The position numbers and the translations under genes are program-made. A stretch of DNA of 64,000 nt from Paracidovorax oryzae ATCC 19882 (GTDB lineage: Bacteria > Pseudomonadota > Gammaproteobacteria > Burkholderiales > Burkholderiaceae_C): the NCBI RefSeq assembly GCF_000687165.1, contig NZ_JMKU01000001.1:62001-126000 (forward strand), in the 5' to 3' direction. Below are positions 1-7,945 of this stretch, piece by piece; the stretch's first letter is position 1, and every line of letters begins with the position of its first letter. Under the pieces are notes generated by a model. That model saw nothing but the letters and a program-made list of their open reading frames with translations. It did no database searches and was not told where the DNA came from.

Positions 1-11
1 TGGATTTCCCA

Positions 12-797
12 ATGAAGAAAAAGCTCTTGTCCGGCCTTGTGGCCGCTGCCGTGCTGGGCACATCCGCCCTGCCCGCCATCGCGCAGAACGTTGCCGTCGT
101 GAATGGCAAGGCCGTGCCCAAGGAACGCATCGAAGTCCTGAAGCAGCAGGTCGAACGCTCCGGCCGGCCCATCACCCCCGAGATCGAAGGCCAGATCAAG
201 GAAGAAGTGATCGCCCGCGAGATCTTCCTGCAGGAAGCGCAGAAGCGGGGCCTGGAAGGCTCGCAGAACGTGAAGGACCAGATGGAACTGGCCCGCCAGA
301 CCATCCTGATCCGCGAGCTGTTCGCCGACTACCAGAAGGCCAACCCCGTCACCGACGCCGAGATCCAGGCCGAGTACGACAAGTTCGTCGCCGCCAACAC
401 CGGCAAGGAATACAAGGCCAGCCACATCCTGGTGGAAACCGAAGACCAGGCCAAGGCCATCATCGCCTCCATCAAGAAGGGCGCGAAGTTCGAGGACATC
501 GCCAAGAAGCAGTCCAAGGATCCCGGATCCGGCGCACGCGGCGGCGACCTCGACTGGGCCACCCCCAGCAGCTACGTGGCTGAATTCACCCAGGCCCTCG
601 TGAAGCTCGACAAGGGCAAGATGACGCAGACCCCGGTCAAGACGCAATTCGGCTGGCACGTCATCCGCCTGGACGACGTGCGTGAAGCCAAGCTGCCCAA
701 GCTGGACGAAGTCAAGCCGCAGATCGCACAGCAGCTGCAACAGCAGAAGCTGGCCAAGTTCCAGGAAGAACTGCGCGCCAAGGCCAAGGTCGAGTGA
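12..797 (+). CDS. Periplasmic parvulin-type peptidylprolyl isomerase
   Basis: Predicted cis-trans prolyl isomerase and chaperone of the periplasm, 261 aa. A Sec signal peptide covers about residues 1-25 (MKKK basic start, Ala/Leu core, cleavage after AIAQ). A helical SurA/PrsA-like N-terminal region follows (about 26-125), then one PpiC/parvulin domain (about 130-225) with the family landmarks KASHILV, GGDLDW and FGWHVIRLD. The C-terminus is a charged helix rich in Gln and Lys. The single isomerase domain and size fit the short PpiC/PrsA-like proteins of beta-proteobacteria rather than SurA, which has two domains and about 430 aa. It ends just before a strong bidirectional terminator shared with the convergent DUF1624 gene. 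The client proteins cannot be told from sequence. Confidence 0.9.
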   Translation: MKKKLLSGLVAAAVLGTSALPAIAQNVAVVNGKAVPKERIEVLKQQVERSGRPITPEIEGQIKEEVIAREIFLQEAQKRGLEGSQNVKDQMELARQTILIRELFADYQKANPVTDAEIQAEYDKFVAANTGKEYKASHILVETEDQAKAIIASIKKGAKFEDIAKKQSKDPGSGARGGDLDWATPSSYVAEFTQALVKLDKGKMTQTPVKTQFGWHVIRLDDVREAKLPKLDEVKPQIAQQLQQQKLAKFQEELRAKAKVE

Positions 798-855
798 TCG
801 GCCGCAGGCCGCCGAAGCCGCACCGCGGCGTATGGCGGCCTGGTGACCCTTGCAG

Positions 856-882
856 AAAAACGCGGCCATGGCCGCGTTTTTT
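856..882. terminator. Bidirectional intrinsic terminator
   Basis: A 16-bp perfect palindrome (CGCGGCCATGGCCGCG, 861-876) is flanked by five A on the left and six T on the right. It therefore reads as a rho-independent terminator on both strands, between the convergent parvulin gene and the DUF1624 gene, whose stop codon overlaps its T tract. Confidence 0.85.
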
Positions 883-1679
883 CATGGGCGGCCCAGCAGC
901 CACCCCGTGGCCAGCAGCGCGCCGATGAGCACCGGCTGGTGCAGCATGTAATAGCTCAGGCTCCAGCGCCCCAGCACCGCCAGGGGGCGCACATTCCGGT
1001 GCACCGGAATCGCCAGCCAGCCCGGACGACGGCGCAGCACCCACTGCCCTGCAGCCAGCCCCCACCACATCACGCCCAGCCACGGCAGCACGGGCACGTA
1101 GTCCTCGGTGAACGGCTTGCGGGACACCAGGCCCAGCCAGTTCAGCGCATTGCTGTTGAACCAGGGCGCCCAGTCGGCCGCCGGCCCGGTCAGCAGCCAC
1201 CCGGCCGCCCACGGTGCAGCCAGCGCCAGGGCGCCGGCCGGCCACAGCCAGCCGCCCCATCCTGCCGTACAGCGGGCCACCACCAGCATCACGGCCATGC
1301 CGTGCAGCACGCCGAAATGGATGTAGCTGCGCGGGAACATGAGGTAGGACCCGGCGCTCACCAGCAATGCGCAGCCGGCGATCCGCACCCAGCGCCGGCC
1401 GAACCGGTGCCAGCCCACGCCCTGCTGCCAGGCAAGCGCCTGCCCCAGTCCTGCGCAGAAGAGGAACAGGCTGACGATGGCCGTCCGCTGCATCGTCCAG
1501 GCCGGGTCGCCCCGGAAATCCTGCGGCCAGTAGCCGAAGTGGCTGAGATCGAAGCAGAAGTGGAAGACGGTCATCCAGACCATGGCGATGCCACGCAGCG
1601 CATCGACGGCATCGGCGCGTGCGTGGCTTTCGGGGGTCTGCGGCAATGGTGGGGTACGGGTGCGGGAGGAACGTGCCAT
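882..1679 (-). CDS. DUF1624 / HGSNAT-like integral membrane protein
   Basis: Multi-pass inner-membrane protein, 265 aa, of the DUF1624 family (heparan-alpha-glucosaminide N-acetyltransferase-like, acyltransferase-3 fold). The N-terminal family signature is visible at about residues 20-50: RADAVDALRGIAM followed by MTVFHFCFDLSHFGYW. Several Trp- and Leu-rich membrane segments follow, with WSLSYYMLHQPVL near the C-terminus. Relatives transfer acyl groups across membranes, but bacterial members are largely uncharacterised, so the substrate is unknown. The stop codon lies in the T tract of the shared terminator. The gene is 113 bp downstream of the SGNH hydrolase on the same strand, with a strong palindrome between them. 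Confidence 0.85.
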   Translation of the reverse strand: MARSSRTRTPPLPQTPESHARADAVDALRGIAMVWMTVFHFCFDLSHFGYWPQDFRGDPAWTMQRTAIVSLFLFCAGLGQALAWQQGVGWHRFGRRWVRIAGCALLVSAGSYLMFPRSYIHFGVLHGMAVMLVVARCTAGWGGWLWPAGALALAAPWAAGWLLTGPAADWAPWFNSNALNWLGLVSRKPFTEDYVPVLPWLGVMWWGLAAGQWVLRRRPGWLAIPVHRNVRPLAVLGRWSLSYYMLHQPVLIGALLATGWLLGRP

Positions 1680-1705
1680 GCCAGGAACTGCGAATGGATC
1701 AACAC

Positions 1706-1727
1706 ACCGCCGTCCCGGGACGGCGGT
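1706..1727. repeat. 22-bp perfect palindrome between two minus-strand genes
   Basis: A perfect inverted repeat with no spacer: the left arm 1706-1716 is ACCGCCGTCCC and the right arm is its exact complement. It has no T run on either side, so it is not a classic terminator. It could be an operator for the DUF1624 gene, whose start lies 27 bp downstream on the minus strand, or an intercistronic mRNA hairpin. Confidence 0.5.
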
Positions 1728-1792
1728 CCCGCGATGTTAAGGTGGCCGTGGGCCTGCTACCCCGACATGCGTCGCGTTGGCGTGGTCCGCTT

Positions 1793-2380
1793 TCAGAAGG
1801 TCCGCTCGATGGCATTGACCAGGAGAGCCGCCAGGCGGTCGCTGGCGGCCTGCGTGCGGTGGATGTTGTCGATCACGTCGCCCACGCCGCGGTAGTCCTC
1901 CCCCCAGCCCGCGTGCGAAACCCCCAGTTGCTCGGCCACCCGATGGGTCACCTGGTTCAGCTCGTTGCGGCGCTGCACGCGCTCGGGCGTGAAAAGATCG
2001 GCCACCGGCACGTCCACGATGCCCGTCAGTATGGGCGTGCGCCATTCCGAATGGACGACCCGCAGGACATCGCGCAGGTCGGTCTCGTATTGCTCGACGC
2101 TGCGCATTTCAAGGGCATCGTTGAGCCCGAGGCCGATCACGATGATCTGCCCCCTGCGCCGGATGGCGTTGAATGCGGGCTGCGGCCCGAGTGGATAGGC
2201 GTCCGCTGGCGCGCCCGGGTAAGGTTCCTTGTAGCCGAGGACGAGATCCTGCATCAGCAGGCCGATGGCGGAGCGGTCTTCCACGACCCAGCCGGGCCGC
2301 AGGGACATCATGGTTCGGGGAACGGCCATGCTGATGCCAGGGCCGCGCATGAGGCTGTCGCCAAAAATTTCAATGGACAT
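1793..2380 (-). CDS. SGNH/GDSL-family hydrolase
   Basis: Predicted small esterase/lipase of the SGNH superfamily, 195 aa from the chosen start. Block I is GDSLMRG with the nucleophile Ser9 close to the N-terminus, block III is GLGLND (Gly and Asn for the oxyanion hole), and block V is DNIHRT (catalytic Asp and His). No signal peptide is seen, so it is probably cytoplasmic. The ATG at 2380 places the GDS motif at the usual N-terminal position. An upstream ATG at 2494 would add 38 basic, low-quality residues and is less likely. The substrate is unknown; relatives hydrolyse acyl or carbohydrate esters. It lies upstream of the DUF1624 gene on the same strand. Confidence 0.8.
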   Translation of the reverse strand: MSIEIFGDSLMRGPGISMAVPRTMMSLRPGWVVEDRSAIGLLMQDLVLGYKEPYPGAPADAYPLGPQPAFNAIRRRGQIIVIGLGLNDALEMRSVEQYETDLRDVLRVVHSEWRTPILTGIVDVPVADLFTPERVQRRNELNQVTHRVAEQLGVSHAGWGEDYRGVGDVIDNIHRTQAASDRLAALLVNAIERTF

Positions 2381-2588
2381 GGTGAATGGTGAGGCCCGCC
2401 AGGATGCCTTGCGACGAAGGGCTCGGCGGCATCGCTCGTGCACGGAGCAGGCGGAGAAAAGCTTGATCGCGACATCATGGCCCGGATGTTTCACGCGCCT
2501 GTATCACGACGTAGCTCGCCACTGCCAGTGACTCCAGGGAGCGAACCCATCGAGGCCGGGCGCCGGATGGATGGAATGGCAGAAATAC

Positions 2589-2621
2589 AAAAGGGGCCAG
2601 GCCTTGCGGACCTGACCCCTT
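2589..2621 (-). terminator. Intrinsic terminator downstream of tRNA-Pro
   Basis: On the minus strand AAGGGGTCAGG pairs with CCTGGCCCCTT (one mismatch) around a short loop, followed by a T run. It sits 9 bp past the CCA end of tRNA-Pro. Confidence 0.7.
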
Positions 2622-2629
2622 GATATCAA

Positions 2630-2706
2630 TGGTCGGAGCGGCGGGATTCGAACTCGCGACCCTCTGCTCCCAAAGCAGATGCGCTACCAGGCTGCGCTAC
2701 GCTCCG
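2630..2706 (-). tRNA. tRNA-Pro (anticodon TGG)
   Basis: A 77-nt cloverleaf on the minus strand. The acceptor stem CGGAGCG pairs with CGCTCCG, the discriminator is A and CCA is encoded. The anticodon stem is TCTGC/GCAGA around the loop TTTGGGA, giving anticodon TGG. The T-arm contains GTTCGAATC. It is followed by its own terminator. Confidence 0.95.
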
Positions 2707-2801
2707 ACAGCTGGCATTCTAACCCGCCGCGGAGCACGTTCCGGGCCGATTCCAGCACATTATTTGCAAGGCGCGCGGCATATCGCGGCCCGCGCATGCG
2801 C

Positions 2802-3056
2802 TCAGCGGGAGCCGGACGACGGGCCGGGGCCGCGGCCAGGCAGGTGGCGGAAGGTGATGCGGCCCTTGGTGAGGTCGTAGGGCGACATTTCGAGGGACAC
2901 CTTGTCACCCGCCAGGATGCGGATGTGGTGCTTGCGCATCTTGCCGCCGGTGTAGGCGATCAATTGATGCCCATTGTCCAGCGTGACACGAAATCGGGAA
3001 TCCGGCAGCACTTCCGTCACGGAGCCCTGCATTTCGATGAGTTCTTCTTTAGCCAT
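2802..3056 (-). CDS. infA: Translation initiation factor IF-1 (second-copy type)
   Basis: IF-1, an S1-type OB-fold protein that occupies the ribosomal A site during initiation, 84 aa. The family core is intact: [40 protein letters not shown] and [13 protein letters not shown]. It sits beside psd and tRNA-Pro rather than in the ribosomal-protein/secY operon where the principal infA normally lies. Burkholderiales often carry an extra IF-1 of this kind. The C-terminus runs about 12 residues past the usual 72-aa end, with a Pro/Gly/Ser-rich tail. No clear Shine-Dalgarno is visible before the ATG. Whether it is the housekeeping or an accessory copy cannot be settled from this window. Confidence 0.93.
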   Translation of the reverse strand: MAKEELIEMQGSVTEVLPDSRFRVTLDNGHQLIAYTGGKMRKHHIRILAGDKVSLEMSPYDLTKGRITFRHLPGRGPGPSSGSR

Positions 3057-3624
3057 GGTTCAACTAGAAATTAAAAATCCGGACCGGTACGACAGCAGGC
3101 TCCGGGCATGCATAACAGACGGGAAATCAGGCGCGGGCTGCCGGGGCCGGCGATGCAAATGCAAGCGCTTCGTTACGTACAGGCCTGGCATGCGATGCCA
3201 GAATGAACGCCGCGCTGCAGAGCATGGGAAGCGGCCAGTGCCGCCGGTTCTCTTTTCTCTTTTTGCTCTTTTATTGCCAATCTTGGGCGCGCAGGGCCTG
3301 GGCGGGCCAGTGCAAAGCCTGTCAATTGTACCGTGCAGCGCGGGGTCTCTCGCGCGGCGTTGCCAAAACGCGCCGGCAGGGGGACACGACAGACCTGCGG
3401 CCGGGCCGGAAACCCGCCGTATCCGGCCATGGTCAGTAAATGGTGTCGCTGGCAGGAAATAAAAGACCCAGGCCCGCTTCACCCGTCCCCGCCGCACGGC
3501 CGGGCAGCAAGGCCGCATGGTGCAAGGCGCATGCCGCGTGCGGAGCGCTCTCCTGGAGGGCCCTCGCATTCCCGGCCGGTGGACAGGCCCTAGAATGGCC
3601 GGCCCTTTCGCCGCAGGAGCCTCC
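3057..3624. other. Intergenic region between divergent infA and psd
   Basis: 568 bp without a convincing gene; the open frames are short and look like GC-rich noise. It must hold the infA promoter (minus strand) and the psd promoter (plus strand). Visible features are a pyrimidine-rich tract at 3249-3278, an A/T-rich patch at 3062-3076 just before infA, and a TAGAAT -10-like hexamer at 3591-3596, 29 bp before the psd start. No strong terminator or repeat is seen. Confidence 0.6.
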
Positions 3625-4479
3625 GTGCCAGACCGCCTCGCCGTTCTTCCGCAATACCTGCTGCCCAAGCGGGCCCTGACCTCGCTGGCCGGCCGCTTCG
3701 CCTCCGCGCGCGCAGGCACCCGCACCACGGCCGCCATCCGCCGTTTCGTCGCCCGCTACAAGGTGGACATGTCCGAGGCCGAGAACCCGGACATCGCCAG
3801 CTACGCCACCTTCAACGATTTCTTCACGCGCGCACTGCGTCCGGGCGCGCGGCCCATCGCGGACGCTCCCGCCGTCTGTCCGGTGGACGGCGCGGTGAGC
3901 CAGTTCGGCCACATCGACAGGGACCAGATCTTCCAGGCCAAGGGCCACCGCTACTCGACCACGGCACTGCTGGGCGGCGATGCGCAGGAGGCCGCCCGTT
4001 TCACGGACGGCAGCTTCGCCACCATCTACCTGAGCCCGCGCGACTACCACCGCATCCACATGCCCTGCGACGGCCGTCTGCGCCGCATGATCTACGTGCC
4101 GGGCTCCCTGTTCTCGGTGAATCCGCTGACCGCCCGCGGGGTTCCGGGATTGTTCGCGCGCAACGAGCGGGTGGTCTGCCTGTTCGACACGCCGCTCGGC
4201 TCCATGGCCCTGGTGCTGGTGGGGGCCACCATCGTGGGCAGCATGGCCACGGCCTGGCATGGCACGGTCAACCCGCCGCGCACCGCGGGCCTGCGCCAGT
4301 GGACCTATGACGATGGCCCGGAAGTGCTGCTGCGCAAGGGAGAGGAAATGGGCCGGTTCATGCTCGGCTCGACGGTGGTCCTGCTCTTCGAGCCGGGGAA
4401 ACTTCGGTTTGCCGACACCTGGGAGCCCGCCCGTGCCGTGCGGCTGGGCGAACCCATGGGCCTTCCGCCCGGGGCCTGA
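3625..4479 (+). CDS. psd: Phosphatidylserine decarboxylase proenzyme
   Basis: Makes phosphatidylethanolamine from phosphatidylserine at the inner membrane, using a pyruvoyl group formed by self-cleavage. 284 aa from a GTG start. The cleavage motif is LGST (residues 247-250), with Ser249 becoming the pyruvoyl. Other landmarks are FNDFFTRALRPGARPI, VDGAVSQFG, YLSPRDYHRIHMP and LFARNERVV. GTG at 3625 is chosen because CAGGAG lies 5 bp upstream and the conserved N-terminus VPDRLAVLPQYLLPKR begins there. An in-frame ATG at 3517 would add 36 residues without family support. A TAGAAT -10-like box (3591-3596) gives a leader of about 20 nt. Confidence 0.95.
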   Translation: MPDRLAVLPQYLLPKRALTSLAGRFASARAGTRTTAAIRRFVARYKVDMSEAENPDIASYATFNDFFTRALRPGARPIADAPAVCPVDGAVSQFGHIDRDQIFQAKGHRYSTTALLGGDAQEAARFTDGSFATIYLSPRDYHRIHMPCDGRLRRMIYVPGSLFSVNPLTARGVPGLFARNERVVCLFDTPLGSMALVLVGATIVGSMATAWHGTVNPPRTAGLRQWTYDDGPEVLLRKGEEMGRFMLGSTVVLLFEPGKLRFADTWEPARAVRLGEPMGLPPGA

Positions 4480-4505
4480 CGACGGCATGCCGCCGCTGCA
4501 CGCCG

Positions 4506-4763
4506 TCAGGGCATGCGGCAGGTGGCGAACACGCTGGGCTGCAGCACCAGCTTTTCAGGGGCCACGGGCGAGTCGTGCCCCACGAGATGGACGCACAGGT
4601 CGTGGCGGCGGATGGTGATGTGGCTGACGGTTTCCAGGCGTTCGCCGAACCGGACCCGGGTTCCCGGATGGAAAACCGGCATATGGAAGAACTCGCCCCA
4701 TCCCTGCGGTCGTTCCGCAGGAAGGACGGGGGGAGCCAGGGAAGCAGTCGGCGCGACATCCAT
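4506..4763 (-). CDS. Conserved small hypothetical protein
   Basis: 85-aa protein with no recognised domain. The sequence is not random: FHPGTRVRFGERLETVSHITIRRHDLCVHLVGHD has the pattern of a small beta-rich (SH3/KOW-like) fold, and similar proteins are recalled from related Comamonadaceae. The ATG at 4763 removes a poor 12-residue extension that starts at 4799. It is convergent with psd, with a 26-bp gap between stop codons. Function unknown. Confidence 0.6.
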   Translation of the reverse strand: MDVAPTASLAPPVLPAERPQGWGEFFHMPVFHPGTRVRFGERLETVSHITIRRHDLCVHLVGHDSPVAPEKLVLQPSVFATCRMP

Positions 4764-4989
4764 GGCCCGGATGCTATCGCGCCCCGGAGGCCCCCGCACA
4801 CAAGTTGCAACAAATTTCGCGGAGCTGTCGGGCTTTTGCAGCGCCAGAAGGGCCGCTGCAGGCCCGGACGCGCCGAGGTCACGGAACAGTCATGCGCGCG
4901 CTCTACAGTGCGCCGCTGCGGGCTCCCTGGGGAGCCCGTTCTGTCTGGAGCCTGCCGAGGGCTCCGTTGGCCTGCTTTCCTCCCACACC

Positions 4990-6945
4990 ATGACGATCTC
5001 CCTCCCCCGCCGTCCCCTGATCCTGGCGCTTGCCGCAGCCTTCGCGCTCTCCGCCTGCGGTGGCGGCGGTTCCGGCATCAGCGCCGTTCCCACGCCCCCG
5101 CAAGGACTCGGCAAGGCGGACACCGCCCCCGTCCCCAACGAAACGACGGTGCCGCCTTTCGTCGACAACGCCGCGACGAACCAGCGCGGGGATGCGCGCT
5201 ACGCCACGCTCGAGACCAATGCCGGCGTGCGGGTGCTGTCAGGCTTCCTCTCGATCTGGAAGCCGTCCACGCTGCTGGTGGACGCGGGCGTGAGCGCCGC
5301 GGCGAACGGGGCCTTCCCGGCCGTCACGCCCTCCACCTGGAGCGGCATTCCCGGCGACGCGACCGACGGGACGGTGCTCAATGCCCAGGTGCATGCTCGC
5401 AATATCCAGTATGTGGTGGATGCCACGGGCCGCCGCACGCCCGCGCAGGAACTCCTGGCCTACCTGGACGACCGCCGCGGCAAGGCCTACAGCGTGAGCG
5501 ACGGCATGGGGCCGCTGACGGCCGCGTGGCGCGCCGCCGCGCAGCAGACGACCACCATCACCGCGATTCCGGCCGATGCGACCACCGTGGTCTACAACGA
5601 TGCCGGCAACAACACGGGCGTGGGCGGCAGCGCCAACACCGCTTTCGGCATGGCGGTGGATTTCGTCGGCGGGATCGGCGAGAACGGCTCCACGGAGCCC
5701 GCCAAGCGCTTCTACAAGTATGCGCGGCCGTGGCGCTGGAGCAGTGCCGTGCAGGTGGTGCCCGCCCTGCTCCCGGCGCGCAGCACCACGCCGACCACCG
5801 ACGGCGGCTTCACCAGCGGCCACACGGCCGAGGCGGTGCGCAGTTCCATCGCCATGGCCTACCTCGTGCCGGAACGATTCCAGGAAATGGTCGCGCGCGG
5901 ACTGGAACTGGGCGAGAGCCGCATCCTGGCCGGCATGCACTCTCCCCTGGATGTGATCAGCGGCCGCATCCACGGCCAGGCCGTGGCCACCGCGAGCATC
6001 GCGACCGGTGCGAACGCGGCCCGCAAGGCGGCGGCCTTCCAGCAGGCGCGCAGCGCGCTGATGGCCGCTGCAGGCGCCAAAACGCCCGCCGACCTGTGGC
6101 AGTTCGCCCATTCGCAGCCTGCCAGCACGGACCGGTTCGCTGACTATGCGACGAACCGTTCCGAATACCTGCGGCGCATGACTTTCGGCTTCCCGCAGAT
6201 CGGCGATGCTTCGCGCCCGGCCGTGGTGCCCAAGGGCGCGGAAGTGCTGCTGGAGACCCGCCTGCCCTACCTGGACGCCACACAGCGCCGGGTGGTGCTC
6301 AAGACCACGGCCGTGCCGTCGGGCTACCCCGTCATGGACGACGCGGAAGGCTGGGGCCGCCTGAACCTGTTCGCGGCCGCCGACGGCTATGGCCGCTTCG
6401 ACGGTGACGTGGCGGTGACCATGGACGCGACCCAGGGCGGCTTCAGCGCTTTGGACACGTGGCGCAACGACATCGCCGGGGCCGGCAAGCTGACGAAGCT
6501 CGGCAGCGGCACGCTGGTGCTGGCCGGTAACAACAGCTTCACGGGCGGCATCGAACTGGCCGCAGGCACCCTGCAGGCGGGCAGCGGCTCGGCGCTGGGC
6601 AATGGCGCGGTGTACGTGGGTGGCGGCACGCTGCGCACCGCGGCCTCCGGCGACGTGGCGGTAAACGGCTCCTACACCCAGCGCCCGGGCAGCACGCTGT
6701 CGCTGCAGATGGCGAACGCCAGCGGCACGGCAGGCACGCTGACCGTGAACGGCCCGGCGGCACTGGCCGGCACGCTCGAGGTGAAATTCGCCCAAGGCGT
6801 GCGCCCCGCCGTGGGTTCGACGATCACCGTGCTGCGCCATGGCGGCCTCAGCGGGGCTTTCGATGCGGTGTCCGTGCCGGGCTACCGCGTGACGCCGGTG
6901 TACCTGAACAACGCCGTGCAACTGCGCATCGACGCTGCAGCCTGA
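4990..6945 (+). CDS. PAP2-type acid phosphatase lipoprotein with C-terminal beta-strand repeat
   Basis: 651-aa predicted surface lipoprotein. The signal peptide ends in a lipobox (LSAC followed by GGGGSG, about residues 15-24). A class-A/PAP2 phosphatase domain follows with all three signatures: K239-x6-R246P247, TSGH (275-278, where most relatives have PSGH) and S310R-x5-H317-x3-D321. The C-terminal third (about 490-640) carries an autotransporter-associated beta-strand repeat (GSGTLVLAGNNSFTGGIEL, then GTLQAGSGSALGNGAVYVGGGTL). No autotransporter barrel is present, so the repeat must pack on the lipoprotein itself or use another export route. Expected to release phosphate from organic phosphomonoesters. 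A strong terminator follows. Confidence 0.85.
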   Translation: MTISLPRRPLILALAAAFALSACGGGGSGISAVPTPPQGLGKADTAPVPNETTVPPFVDNAATNQRGDARYATLETNAGVRVLSGFLSIWKPSTLLVDAGVSAAANGAFPAVTPSTWSGIPGDATDGTVLNAQVHARNIQYVVDATGRRTPAQELLAYLDDRRGKAYSVSDGMGPLTAAWRAAAQQTTTITAIPADATTVVYNDAGNNTGVGGSANTAFGMAVDFVGGIGENGSTEPAKRFYKYARPWRWSSAVQVVPALLPARSTTPTTDGGFTSGHTAEAVRSSIAMAYLVPERFQEMVARGLELGESRILAGMHSPLDVISGRIHGQAVATASIATGANAARKAAAFQQARSALMAAAGAKTPADLWQFAHSQPASTDRFADYATNRSEYLRRMTFGFPQIGDASRPAVVPKGAEVLLETRLPYLDATQRRVVLKTTAVPSGYPVMDDAEGWGRLNLFAAADGYGRFDGDVAVTMDATQGGFSALDTWRNDIAGAGKLTKLGSGTLVLAGNNSFTGGIELAAGTLQAGSGSALGNGAVYVGGGTLRTAASGDVAVNGSYTQRPGSTLSLQMANASGTAGTLTVNGPAALAGTLEVKFAQGVRPAVGSTITVLRHGGLSGAFDAVSVPGYRVTPVYLNNAVQLRIDAAA

Positions 6946-6966
6946 AGGATCGACCCGGTGCATGCG

Positions 6967-6993
6967 AAGGGCGGCCTGCGGGCCGCCCTTTTT
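6967..6993 (+). terminator. Intrinsic terminator after the acid phosphatase gene
   Basis: AAGGGCGGCC (6967-6976) and GGCCGCCCTT (6981-6990) form a 10-bp stem with a short loop, followed by T's on the plus strand. It lies 22 bp after the stop codon. Confidence 0.85.
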
Positions 6994-7030
6994 CCTGGCG
7001 AACGTCCTCCGGATGGCTGGGGCGGACGGG

Positions 7031-7942
7031 TCAGCCGCGCGAGGCCGCGCCCGCATCCGCAGGCAGCGCGGGCTGCGGCTGCCGGGACTTCCGCGGTGCG
7101 GAGAAAGCACATCCCATGGAGGCAGCGACGATCATGGCGATGGCCAGCCACTGGGCCGGGCTCAGGTACTCGCCGAGCAGTACCAGTGCCAGCAGCGCGG
7201 CGACGGCGGGCTCCATGCTGATCATGATGCCGAAGGCCTGCTGGGGCAGGCGCTTGAGCGCCACCATTTCCAGCATGATCGGCACGGCGCTGGACAACGC
7301 GGCCACGCCGATGCCGGTGAGCAGCACGCCCGGCGCCAGCAGGCCGGCCCCGGCGTGCCCGATGCCCACGGGTACCACGACCAGCGATGCCGCGGCCAGA
7401 CCGAGGGATACGGAATGCCCGGTGTGCAGGTGCCCCAGGCGCTTGCCGAACAGGATGTAGCCCGCCCAGAACACGGCGGCGGCCAGCGCGAAGCGCACGC
7501 CCCGGAGGTCCAGCATTCCGGCACCCTGCTGCCAGGGCAGCAGCAGGCCCAGCCCCGCGACCGCCAGGACCACCCAGAGGAAATCCAGCGGACGGCGGGA
7601 CGACAGCAGCGCCACCGCCAGCGGGCCGGAGAACTCGATCGCCACGGCCACGCCGAAGGGAATGGTCTGCAGCGACAGGTAGAAGCAGAGGTTCATCGCG
7701 CCCAGGGCGGCGCCGTAGGCGGCGATGCGCGCAGCATCCGCGCGGGCGAGCGGCCGCCGCCAGGGACGCCACAGGAGCAGCAGCAACAGGGCCGAGAAGC
7801 CCACCCGCAGGGCCGTCGTGCCCTGGGCGCCGACCAGCGGGAACAGGGAGTGCTTGGCCCAGGACGTGCCGATCCCGAGGAAGGTCACGGATCCCAGGAT
7901 GGCGAGGGCCGGTATCAGCGGTGAGTCATGCGATGCGGACAT
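7031..7942 (-). CDS. rhtA: EamA-family exporter, RhtA-like
   Basis: Ten-helix drug/metabolite transporter, 303 aa, with two EamA repeats (about 12-140 and 150-285). It closely resembles E. coli threonine/homoserine exporter RhtA: SLFPLVGAQG, GAMNLCFYLSLQTIPFG, GPLAVALLSSRRPLDFLWVVLA and GIMISMEPAVAALL are all recognisable. It starts 3 bp after the hutG stop, so it is very probably the last gene of the hut operon. There it may export an amino acid or intermediate that builds up during histidine breakdown; that role is inference. The stop codon faces the terminator of the phosphatase gene. Confidence 0.82.
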   Translation of the reverse strand: MSASHDSPLIPALAILGSVTFLGIGTSWAKHSLFPLVGAQGTTALRVGFSALLLLLLWRPWRRPLARADAARIAAYGAALGAMNLCFYLSLQTIPFGVAVAIEFSGPLAVALLSSRRPLDFLWVVLAVAGLGLLLPWQQGAGMLDLRGVRFALAAAVFWAGYILFGKRLGHLHTGHSVSLGLAAASLVVVPVGIGHAGAGLLAPGVLLTGIGVAALSSAVPIMLEMVALKRLPQQAFGIMISMEPAVAALLALVLLGEYLSPAQWLAIAMIVAASMGCAFSAPRKSRQPQPALPADAGAASRG

Positions 7943-7945
7943 CGC

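Noticed and set aside
843-1895. 350-aa plus-strand ORF opposite the DUF1624 gene
   Set aside because: Gln/Pro/His-rich shadow composition; the minus strand has the DUF1624 signature and membrane segments.
2620-2880. Small plus-strand ORF starting beside tRNA-Pro
   Set aside because: Its start region (GFELATLCSQS) is the antisense of the tRNA, a common annotation artefact.
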